In this document: positions 8,493-18,096 of the stretch, one piece after another | Layout: each line of letters begins with the position of its first letter | How positions within the stretch are numbered: position 1 is the stretch's first letter | NCBI RefSeq assembly: GCF_001425265.1 | Contig: NZ_LMEC01000001.1 | Coordinates: 266,035-330,034 of the forward strand | DNA length: 64,000 nucleotides | Direction: 5' to 3' | From: Massilia sp. Root418 | GTDB taxonomy: Bacteria; Pseudomonadota; Gammaproteobacteria; Burkholderiales; Burkholderiaceae_D | Notes under the pieces: generated by a model | The model's input: only the letters and a program-made list of their open reading frames with translations | Databases searched by the model: none | What the model was told of the DNA's origin: nothing | Made by a program: the position numbers and the translations under genes

Positions 8493-9130
8493 TGGCGGTG
8501 TACACCAAGCCCATCGTGATGATCGACTTCGAGACCACCGGCCTGTCGCCCGACATGGGCGACCGCATTACCGAAGTGGCCGCCTTGCGCATCGAAGACG
8601 GCCGCATCACGGCGCGCTATGTGTCGCTGATCAACTGCGGCGTGCGCATCCCATCCTTCATCACCGGGCTCACCGGCATCACGCAGCAGATGGTCGACAG
8701 TGCGCCGCCGGTGGGCGAGGTGGTGCCGGCGCTGCTGGAGTTCATTGGCGGTGACGCGCTGGCCGCGCACAACGCCAGCTTCGACGAAAAATTCCTGCGC
8801 GCCGAAAGCGCCCGCCTGGGCCTGGCGCCGGCGCACCAGGGCACGGTGTGTTCGCTCAAGCTGTCGCGCCGGGTGTTTCCCGCGCTGGGCAGCTACAAGC
8901 TGGGGCAGCTGTCCGGCCAGCTGGGCATCCGTTTCAAGAGCGCGGCCCACCGGGCCGAGTCGGACGCCGAAGTGGCCGCGCAAGTGCTGCTGCACATCGC
9001 CCGCCACCTGGGCGACACCTACGGCCTGCCGGCCGTGGCGCCCGAGCTGCTGCTGTCAGTGAACAAGCTGGCAGCCGCCAAGGTGCACGCCTACCTGCTC
9101 AAGCAGGCCGGGACCGCTGCGCCCTGCTGA
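8492..9130 (+). CDS. DEDDh 3'-5' exonuclease (DnaQ-like)
   Basis: This 212-residue protein has the three exonuclease motifs of the DnaQ superfamily. ExoI is IDFETTGL (D12, E14), ExoII is AHNASFDEKF near residue 92-100, and ExoIII is HRAESDAEVA near 153-162 with the histidine that defines the DEDDh class. It resembles the proofreading epsilon subunit but is probably not the replicative one, because it stands apart from rnhA. The ATG overlaps the Hsp70-family stop codon (ATGA at 8489-8494 region), so it is translated with that gene. A role in nucleic-acid trimming or repair is inferred. Confidence 0.88.
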   Translation: MAVYTKPIVMIDFETTGLSPDMGDRITEVAALRIEDGRITARYVSLINCGVRIPSFITGLTGITQQMVDSAPPVGEVVPALLEFIGGDALAAHNASFDEKFLRAESARLGLAPAHQGTVCSLKLSRRVFPALGSYKLGQLSGQLGIRFKSAAHRAESDAEVAAQVLLHIARHLGDTYGLPAVAPELLLSVNKLAAAKVHAYLLKQAGTAAPC

Positions 9131-9137
9131 TGTTGCC

Positions 9138-9158
9138 ATGACGATATCGATTCGTCAT
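9138..9158. promoter_or_regulatory. 21-bp palindrome upstream of the Sel1 gene
   Basis: ATGACGA (9138-9144) and TCGTCAT (9152-9158) form perfect 7-base arms around TATCGAT. No T-tract follows, so a protein-binding site is more likely than a terminator. It sits 7 bases after the exonuclease stop codon. Confidence 0.4.
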
Positions 9159-9163
9159 CACGA

Positions 9164-9177
9164 TTGAGCGGGATCAA
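9164..9177. promoter_or_regulatory. Candidate FNR/ANR-type box
   Basis: TTGAG-CGGG-ATCAA differs from the FNR/ANR consensus (TTGAT-N4-ATCAA) at one position. It is centred about 62 bases upstream of the Sel1-repeat gene start, compatible with an activator position if transcription starts about 20 bases before the ATG. Confidence 0.45.
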
Positions 9178-9232
9178 ACGCGCGTCCGCCTGACTGACTA
9201 AGCTTGAGGCACACGCGACGCAAAGGGCCATC

Positions 9233-10621
9233 ATGGACCACCGCCATTCCACTGCCGACAGCGGCGTTTTCACCTGGTATCGGGATGCGGCTGCGCGCGG
9301 CAATCCCTATGCCCAGTTCAACCTGGCCCTGCTCTACAAGAAGGGCCAGGGCGTGCGCCGCGACGAAGAAAAAGCCTTCGTCTGGATGCGCCTGGCCGCC
9401 CTGCAGGGCCTGGCCTTTGCCCAGAACCACGTCGGCGCCATGTACTACAACGGGCGCGGCACGCCTTGCCGCGACAGCGAGGCTGCGTTCTGGTTCCGCC
9501 GCGCCGCCGAGCAGGGCGAAGCGTCGGCGCAGCAGAACCTGGGGCAGATGTACCGCAAGGGCCGGGGCGTGCCGCGCAGCGAGGTGGCCGCGCTGGCCTG
9601 GTTCAGCCGCGCCGCCGAGCAGGGCGTGGCCAGCGCGCAGGCGCTGGCCGGCGAAGCCTATCTGCTGGGCCTAGGCACGCGCCGCAGCGAGCCGCTGGCC
9701 CTGGCCTGGCTGCGCAAGGCGGCGCTGCAGGGCGACGCTGGCGCGCAGCTGAACCTGGGGCTGATGCACCGGCGCGGCCAGGGCGTGCCGGCCAGCGACA
9801 CGGCCGCGCTGGCCTGGTTCCGCCAGGCCGCCGCGCAAGGCCATCCGGCGGCGCAGCGCCAGGTCGGGGTGGCCTATGCCGAGGGGCGCGGCGTGGCGCC
9901 GGACCAGCGCCGCGCTTACTGCTGGCTGGCGCGCGCCGCCGCGCAGGACGACGTCGATGCGCAGTTCAACCTGGGCGTGCTGCTGGCAAACGGCTTCGGC
10001 GTGGACCGCGACGAGCCGGAAGCCTTCATCTGGTATCGCCGCGCCGCCGAGGCCGGCCACGCGCTGGCCCAGTACAACCTGGGTGCCATGTTCGCCCAGG
10101 GGCGCGGCGTAGCGGCCGATCAGGCCAGCGCGCTGGAGTGGTACTGCCAGGCTGCCGCGCAGGGCGTGGCGAACGCGCAGTTCAACGCGGCCGTCATGTA
10201 CGCCAACGGCCAGGGCATGAAGCGCGACGAGGCACGCGCCGTGGCGTGGTACCAGGCGGCGGCCGGGCAGGGGGACGCCAGCGCTCTCAACAACCTGGGG
10301 GTGATGTATGCCAACGGCCAGGGCGTGGCGCGCAGCGACGGCGAGGCCGTGGCCTGCTACCGGCGCGCGGCCGAGCAGGGCCATGCGCTGGCGCAGTACA
10401 ACCTGGGCGGCATGTATCGCAGCGGCCGGGGCGTGGCGCGCGACCCTGTGCAGGCCTTGATGTGGATTTCGCTGGCGGCCGCCAGCGGCAACCGCAGCGC
10501 GGCGGCGCAGTGCGAGCAGCTGCGCGCCAGGCTCGGCGCGGCGGACATTGTCGCCGCGCAGGCGCTGGTCGAACAGTTCCGGCCGGCCCGGGGCGGCCGA
10601 GCGGATAGCCAGGCGGCTTAG
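9233..10621 (+). CDS. Sel1-repeat (TPR-like) protein
   Basis: The whole 462-residue protein is built of about twelve 36-residue Sel1-like repeats, recognisable by A(Q)xNLGxMYxxGxGVxxDxxxAxxWxRxAAxQG. There is no signal peptide or membrane segment, so it is probably cytoplasmic. Sel1 repeats form helical scaffolds that bind partner proteins; some bacterial members act in signalling or stress responses. There is no catalytic domain. An FNR-like box and a palindrome lie upstream. It is followed, tail to tail, by a c-di-GMP protein gene 22 bases away. Confidence 0.88.
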   Translation: MDHRHSTADSGVFTWYRDAAARGNPYAQFNLALLYKKGQGVRRDEEKAFVWMRLAALQGLAFAQNHVGAMYYNGRGTPCRDSEAAFWFRRAAEQGEASAQQNLGQMYRKGRGVPRSEVAALAWFSRAAEQGVASAQALAGEAYLLGLGTRRSEPLALAWLRKAALQGDAGAQLNLGLMHRRGQGVPASDTAALAWFRQAAAQGHPAAQRQVGVAYAEGRGVAPDQRRAYCWLARAAAQDDVDAQFNLGVLLANGFGVDRDEPEAFIWYRRAAEAGHALAQYNLGAMFAQGRGVAADQASALEWYCQAAAQGVANAQFNAAVMYANGQGMKRDEARAVAWYQAAAGQGDASALNNLGVMYANGQGVARSDGEAVACYRRAAEQGHALAQYNLGGMYRSGRGVARDPVQALMWISLAAASGNRSAAAQCEQLRARLGAADIVAAQALVEQFRPARGGRADSQAA

Positions 10622-10643
10622 CGCCAGGCGCCCGGCCCGCGCG

Positions 10644-12509
10644 CTACGCCGGCTGGCGGCGGTCCACGAACAGGCTGTTGCCGTGGATCTTCTTGGCCTG
10701 CTTCTTCGCGTCCGAAGCCTGGGTGGCAATCTGGTGGTGCGAGTAATACTGGTGCGGTTCCACCCGTATCGTCCCAAGCGACAAGCTCATCAGTGAGTAA
10801 AACACCTTCTTGCCCTGCCTGTCCTCGCTGATGTAGCCGCCCCGGTCGCGGTCTTCCAGGCTGTAGTAGTCCAGCACACTGGTCTCGAAGTCGTCCAGGA
10901 TGGCGCGGCAGCGCGCTTCCCAGTCCTCGCTCTGGAACAGCAGCATGAAGTCGTCGCCGCCGATGTGGCCGATGAAATCGCGGTCCGGATCGCAGTGGCT
11001 GCTCAGGATGCGGCCCGTCATCTGGATCACGTCGTCGCCCCTGCGGTAGCCGTACACGTCGTTGAAGGGCTTGAAGTGGTCCAGGTCGCAGTAGCACACC
11101 CAGAACCGGGTGCCGCTTTCCAGCAGGCGGTCGATGTGCTCGTTGATCGGCACGTTGCCCGGCAGCTGCGTGAGCGGATTGGCGTAGCGCGCCGCGTGGA
11201 TCTGCATCTGCGTGATCTCGCGCATCAGGTCGTGGCCGGTGCCCATGCCCAGGTAGCGCCCGTGCTCGGTGATGATGAAGCCGTTGAACAGGTGGTGCGC
11301 GGCCGACTCCACCATGCGGTAGGACAGGTCTTGCAGGCTGGTGTCCTTGTCGGCGATCAGCGGCTTGGGGTCCATGAACTGGCGGCAGGATTTTTTGCCG
11401 TACAGTTCGCGCTGGTAGGGGCGCGCGAAGTGGTCGATCATGTCGAAGCGGCTGATCAGGCCCAGCGGCACGCCGTCGTCCACCACCGGGATGATGAGCA
11501 GCTTGGGCTCGGCCATGAAGATTTCGTAGACTTCATTGTTGTTCAGCGAGGGTGGGACCGCGGCCACCTCGTGCAGCAGCTTGGCGATGGTGGCGGCCTG
11601 CTTCTCGCCACTGCGCTGCGGATACACCGCCACGCCGTTGCGGCTCAGCGCCTTGGCCACCTCGGCCGGGAGCGTGCGTGCCGGCGCGCTGTGCGGGCGG
11701 CCCAGGTGGTAGCCCTGGCCGTAGGCCACGCCGATGTCGCGCAGCACCAGCAGCTCGGCCTGGGTTTCTATGCCCTCGGCAATCACCAGGGTGTCCGACT
11801 TGTCGGCGATTTCCTGGATCGAGCGCACGAACTGCAGCTTCACCGGGTCGTGGTTGATGCCCTGGATGAAGTGCATGTCGATCTTCACGTACTCGGGCCG
11901 CAGCTCGGACCACAGCCGCAGGCTGGAGAACCCTTCGCCCAGGTCGTCGATGGCGATCTGGAAGCCCATGTTGCGGTAATGCAGCACCGCCTCGCGCATC
12001 AGTTCGTAGTCATAGGTGGGCTGGTTTTCCGTCAGCTCGATGATCACCCGGTCCGGGTGGATGCCGATTTGATGAATATATTGCAAGGTCTCGCCGCGCG
12101 TGCCGTCGGGTTGCAGCAACAGGCATTCAGGGCTCACGTTCAGGAACAGCTTGCCCGGCAGCTGCAGCTCGGCAAAGCGCTCCAGCACCACGCGCCGGCA
12201 CAGGTGTTCCACTTCCACGGTGCGGCCGCAGGCGCGCGCCGCCTTGAACAGGTTCATCGGCGAATGCAGCGGACTGTCCGACGGTCCCCGTATCAGCCCC
12301 TCATAGGCGATGATTTCGCCGTCCTGCATGCGGGCGATGGGCTGCAGCAGGGCGCTCAGCTGGCGGCGCTCGATGATGTCGTTCAGTTGCATACGCATCA
12401 GGGCGTCGTCGTCGGGGGCGGGGCGCAGATAGGCCACATTGTTCATGATAGGGAGGCAAGAAGCTGGCAAGGGAGTCAACCCTGCTATCTTATTCATGGA
12501 ATATGACAT
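10644..12509 (-). CDS. EAL-CBS-GGDEF c-di-GMP protein
   Basis: This 621-residue soluble protein has an EAL domain (about 40-290), two CBS motifs (about 305-435) and a GGDEF domain (about 445-610). In the EAL domain the catalytic set looks intact: EGLIR in place of EALxR, LNVSPE, ELTEN, DD, VKID, AEGIET and the final glutamine in GQGYHLG. Loop 6 reads DDLGEG instead of DDFGTG. The GGDEF signature reads GGDDF, so cyclase activity is doubtful, and it may bind GTP as an activator. The CBS pair may sense adenine nucleotides. A phosphodiesterase role is inferred. The start is uncertain: no Shine-Dalgarno precedes 12509, and methionines at 12497 and 12446 are possible. Confidence 0.85.
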   Translation of the reverse strand: MSYSMNKIAGLTPLPASCLPIMNNVAYLRPAPDDDALMRMQLNDIIERRQLSALLQPIARMQDGEIIAYEGLIRGPSDSPLHSPMNLFKAARACGRTVEVEHLCRRVVLERFAELQLPGKLFLNVSPECLLLQPDGTRGETLQYIHQIGIHPDRVIIELTENQPTYDYELMREAVLHYRNMGFQIAIDDLGEGFSSLRLWSELRPEYVKIDMHFIQGINHDPVKLQFVRSIQEIADKSDTLVIAEGIETQAELLVLRDIGVAYGQGYHLGRPHSAPARTLPAEVAKALSRNGVAVYPQRSGEKQAATIAKLLHEVAAVPPSLNNNEVYEIFMAEPKLLIIPVVDDGVPLGLISRFDMIDHFARPYQRELYGKKSCRQFMDPKPLIADKDTSLQDLSYRMVESAAHHLFNGFIITEHGRYLGMGTGHDLMREITQMQIHAARYANPLTQLPGNVPINEHIDRLLESGTRFWVCYCDLDHFKPFNDVYGYRRGDDVIQMTGRILSSHCDPDRDFIGHIGGDDFMLLFQSEDWEARCRAILDDFETSVLDYYSLEDRDRGGYISEDRQGKKVFYSLMSLSLGTIRVEPHQYYSHHQIATQASDAKKQAKKIHGNSLFVDRRQPA

Positions 12510-12593
12510 GTTGATGAATTTGGGAAACTACTTAACGCGGCCCTGCCGCTGGCGCTACAATAGGTTTCCCGCTCCCGACCGTGTTTTCAGCAG

Positions 12594-13247
12594 ATGACGA
12601 TTTTGTTTCCCCGCCCGGCTGCCGCCGCCTTCTTCAGCCTGAGCCTGGGCTTCGGCCTCAGCGTGGCCCCGGCCGTGGCCAGCGCCTCCGGCGTTGCCGT
12701 CCATGTCGCCGACAGCACGGGCGCGCCGCTGGCCGACGCCGTGGCCTGGCTGGAGCCGGACGGCGCGGCCAGCCTGCCGAAGCCGCTCAAGCCCGCCGAG
12801 ATCGAGCAGAAGGCCTTGAAGTTTATGCCGCTGGTGACCGTCGTGCAGACCGGCAGCCGGATCGAGTTCCCTAATAATGACAAGGTGCGCCACCACATCT
12901 ACTCCTTCTCGCCGGCGCACAAGTTCGACCAGAAGCTGTACTCGGGCACCTCGGCCACCCCGCAGATGTTCGACAAGGCCGGGGTGGTGGTCCTGGGCTG
13001 CAACATCCACGACAAGATGGTGGCCTATGTGCGCGTGGTGGACACGCCGTACTTCGCCAAGGCCGGCGCCAACGGCGTGGGCCGGGTGGAGGCGCCGCCC
13101 GGCAAATACGTGCTCAAGGTGTGGCACTTCAATATGGCCGGCGGCCAGCCGGCCGAGCAGGCGCTGCTGGTCAAGGCCGGCGATGAAGCCGGCATGGCCA
13201 GCGTGCGCCTGGCCATGAAGCCGCCGGCCGCCGCCGACGCGCTGTAG
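12594..13247 (+). CDS. Periplasmic cupredoxin-like protein ('methylamine utilization' type)
   Basis: This 217-residue protein has a signal peptide (about 1-31, ending SVAPAVASA). A plastocyanin-like domain follows: FPNNDKVRHHIYSFSP supplies a histidine and VVLGCNIHDKMVAYV supplies cysteine, histidine and methionine, the usual type-1 copper ligand order. It resembles proteins annotated as methylamine utilization, but no methylamine dehydrogenase genes are present. The stop codon lies 8 bases before the next start, and the next gene's Shine-Dalgarno overlaps it. This ties the protein to a membrane GGDEF-EAL sensor. A role as the sensor's periplasmic copper or redox partner is inferred. Confidence 0.78.
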   Translation: MTILFPRPAAAAFFSLSLGFGLSVAPAVASASGVAVHVADSTGAPLADAVAWLEPDGAASLPKPLKPAEIEQKALKFMPLVTVVQTGSRIEFPNNDKVRHHIYSFSPAHKFDQKLYSGTSATPQMFDKAGVVVLGCNIHDKMVAYVRVVDTPYFAKAGANGVGRVEAPPGKYVLKVWHFNMAGGQPAEQALLVKAGDEAGMASVRLAMKPPAAADAL

Positions 13248-13255
13248 GGGACCGC

Positions 13256-15706
13256 ATGCGCCTGTTCCGCTTCCGCAGCCTGGAGACCCGCATCGTCACG
13301 CTGTTCCTGGTGCTGATCGTGGCGGTGCAGGTGGTGGGCCTGCTGCTGATCCAGCGCGGCATCGACAACAACGCGCGCGCCGCCATCGGCGTGGAGCTGA
13401 ACAACGGCGCCAAGGTGTTCCGCCGCCTGCTGGAGCAGAACGCGCAAAGCCTGCGCTTCGGCGCCCGCCTGCTGGCGCGCGACACTGCCTTCGTGGCCGC
13501 CATCGGCAACAACGACGAATCCGACCGCGCCACCATCGAGTCGGCGCTGGCCAACAGCGGCCGCCGCATCAAGGCCACCGCGTCCATGCTGGTGTCGTCC
13601 GAACGCAAGATCACCGCCACCACCAGCCAGGCGCAGTCGGCCGGGCTGGAAAAGCTGGTCATGGGCATGCTGGACGAGGCCGAGGCGTCGGACGGCGCCA
13701 ACGGGGTCGCCGTGGTGGACCGCTATCCCTATCAGGTGGTGGTGATGCCGGTCAAGGCACCCATCGTCATCGGCTACATCGTGATGACCTTCCCGATCGA
13801 CGGCCAGCTGGCGGCGGAAATGCAAAGCGTGACCGGACTGCATACCTCCATCCTCACGCGCGACCGGCAGGGCAACCTGCTGCCGGTGGCGTCCACCTTC
13901 GGCGTGCCGGCGGTGTCCGGCCTGGTGACGCAGTTGCAGGCCAAGCCGCGCCAGCAGGACGCGCCGTTCGACGCCGACGTGCAGGGCGCGCGCTACAGCG
14001 TGCGCCAGTTGCTGATCGGCGAGGACGCGGGGCAGGCCGTGAGCGTACTGCTGGCGCGCTCCATTGACGAAGCCATTTCCGAATACGCGCGCCTGGAGCG
14101 CTGGCTGCTAGGGCTGACCATCGCCGGCATCGTCATTTCGGCCATGGCCAGCGTGTTTACCGCCAAGCGCATCGCCCAGCCGCTCACGCTGCTGGCCGAT
14201 ACCGCCAAGCGCCTGGAGCGCGGCGACTACAAGGGCCAGATCGAGTTCAAGCGCGAAGACGAGATCGGCGCGCTGGCGCAAGCCTTCGACAGCATGCGCG
14301 ACGGGATTGCCAAGCGCGAGCAGGAAATCCGCCGCCTGGCGTACTGGGACACCCTGACCGGCCTGCCCAACCGGGCCCAGTTCGTGCTGCACCTGAACGA
14401 TTCCATCGCCGAGGCGCGCAAGCGCGACACGTCGGTGTTCGTGCTGATGATGGACCTGGACCGCTTCAAGCACGTCAACGACGTCATGGGCCACAGCTTC
14501 GGCGACGCGCTGCTGCGCCAGGTGGCGGGCCGGCTGCAGCTGCAAGTGGCCAACCGCCGCGACACCTCGGCGCAGGTGGCGCGCCTGGGCGGCGACGAGT
14601 TCGTGGTGCTGCTGCCCGATACCACCCTGGAGCAGGCGCAGCTGACCGCGCGCGACATCCTGGCGGCGCTGGAAACCCCGCTGTCGCTGGACGAGCAGAT
14701 GGTGGACATCGGCGCCGGCCTGGGCATCGCCGGCTACCCGCTGCACGGCGACAGCGCCGAGGCCGTGCTGAGCGGGGCCGAGGTGGCCATGTACAGCGCC
14801 AAGCAGCGCAACGACGGCGCCGTGGTGTACGACGCGGCCATCGACAAGTCCAGCGAGCAAAGCCTGTCGCTGCTCACCGAGCTGCGCAACGCGGTCGAGC
14901 GCAACGAGTTCCGCCTGTTCGTGCAACCCAAGATCACGCTGGCCGACGGCAAGGCGGTGGGCGCCGAAGCGCTGGTGCGCTGGGTGCACCCCGAGCGCGG
15001 CAATGTTTTCCCGGACCAGTTCATCCCCTTCGCCGAGCAGACCGGTTTCATCCGTGTGCTGACGCGCTGGGTCATGGAGCAGTCGGCCGTGCTGTGCCGC
15101 GAGCTGGCCGAACAGGGCATCGCGCTAAAAATTTCCGTCAACCTGTCCACCCGCGACCTGATGGACCAGGACTTGCCCGTGAAATTCGCCGAGCTGCTGG
15201 CGCGCCACCAGCTCGGGCCCGGCGCGTTCTGCCTGGAGATCACGGAAAGCGCCATCATGGACGATCCGGTGCGGGCGCAGAACACGCTGGAGCGCCTGCA
15301 CGCCATGGGCATGGACTTGTCCATTGACGACTTCGGCACCGGCTATTCCTCGCTGGCCTATCTGAAGCGGCTGCCGGTGGACGAGCTGAAGATCGACAAG
15401 TCCTTCGTGCTCAATATGGAGAACGACATCGGCGACACCAAGATCGTGCGTTCCACCATCGACCTGGGCCACAACATGGGCTTGCGCGTGGTGGCGGAGG
15501 GCATCGAGACCGAAGCCGTGTGGCGCCTGCTGGCGCGCATGGGCTGCGACCAGGGCCAGGGCTATTTCATGAGCCGCCCCATGCCGGCCGCGCAGCTGGC
15601 CGGCTGGCTGGCGCAGTGGCAGCCGCCGATCGCGCTGGCCGGCGCCGATGCGAATGCGGGCGCCAATGCAGCCACGGGCGCCCAGCGGCCCGCGCTCACC
15701 GAATAA
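13256..15706 (+). CDS. Membrane sensor with HAMP, GGDEF and EAL domains
   Basis: This 816-residue inner-membrane protein has TM1 at about 12-33, a periplasmic CACHE-like sensor (about 34-280), TM2 at about 284-305, HAMP (about 305-357), GGDEF (about 365-530) and EAL (about 545-795). The cyclase signature LGGDEF (G445 onward) and the EAL residues (E571-A-L, DDFGTG from 691, VAEGIET) are canonical. It could therefore make and degrade c-di-GMP. No RxxD inhibitory site is seen in the expected position before GGDEF. AGGGGA immediately upstream supports this start. It is co-transcribed with the cupredoxin-like gene and divergent from the EAL-CBS-GGDEF gene. Confidence 0.92.
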   Translation: MRLFRFRSLETRIVTLFLVLIVAVQVVGLLLIQRGIDNNARAAIGVELNNGAKVFRRLLEQNAQSLRFGARLLARDTAFVAAIGNNDESDRATIESALANSGRRIKATASMLVSSERKITATTSQAQSAGLEKLVMGMLDEAEASDGANGVAVVDRYPYQVVVMPVKAPIVIGYIVMTFPIDGQLAAEMQSVTGLHTSILTRDRQGNLLPVASTFGVPAVSGLVTQLQAKPRQQDAPFDADVQGARYSVRQLLIGEDAGQAVSVLLARSIDEAISEYARLERWLLGLTIAGIVISAMASVFTAKRIAQPLTLLADTAKRLERGDYKGQIEFKREDEIGALAQAFDSMRDGIAKREQEIRRLAYWDTLTGLPNRAQFVLHLNDSIAEARKRDTSVFVLMMDLDRFKHVNDVMGHSFGDALLRQVAGRLQLQVANRRDTSAQVARLGGDEFVVLLPDTTLEQAQLTARDILAALETPLSLDEQMVDIGAGLGIAGYPLHGDSAEAVLSGAEVAMYSAKQRNDGAVVYDAAIDKSSEQSLSLLTELRNAVERNEFRLFVQPKITLADGKAVGAEALVRWVHPERGNVFPDQFIPFAEQTGFIRVLTRWVMEQSAVLCRELAEQGIALKISVNLSTRDLMDQDLPVKFAELLARHQLGPGAFCLEITESAIMDDPVRAQNTLERLHAMGMDLSIDDFGTGYSSLAYLKRLPVDELKIDKSFVLNMENDIGDTKIVRSTIDLGHNMGLRVVAEGIETEAVWRLLARMGCDQGQGYFMSRPMPAAQLAGWLAQWQPPIALAGADANAGANAATGAQRPALTE

Positions 15707-15822
15707 AAAGCGCCGCAGCGGGTTCTGGAACATTTCAAATTTGTCACATTCCACGCTATGATCGATTTCGGCGTGGCAACGGCCCCGCCATCCCCGAATA
15801 ACATTGGACGAGACGACTTCCC

Positions 15823-17994
<2,172 letters not shown>

Positions 17995-17999
17995 GGCCG

Positions 18000-18029
18000 T
18001 TGCATGGCGGGCGGCAGCCCGCCATGCAA
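18000..18029. terminator. Strong 13-bp hairpin after the prolyl oligopeptidase
   Basis: TTGCATGGCGGGC (18000-18012) pairs perfectly with GCCCGCCATGCAA (18017-18029) around GGCA. No T-tract follows. It may stabilise the mRNA end or stop polymerase together with the next hairpin. Confidence 0.55.
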
Positions 18030-18053
18030 GCCGCCCCGCAGCCTCGTTTGAAC

Positions 18054-18076
18054 ACGCGCCCTCCGGGGCGCGTTTT
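18054..18076 (+). terminator. Intrinsic terminator
   Basis: ACGCGCCC (18054-18061) pairs with GGGCGCGT (18066-18073) around TCCG, followed by TTTT. It lies 60 bases after the peptidase stop codon and only 20 before the next start codon, so the next gene's promoter probably overlaps or precedes it. Confidence 0.7.
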
Positions 18077-18096
18077 ACCATCCACCCACCACGCCC

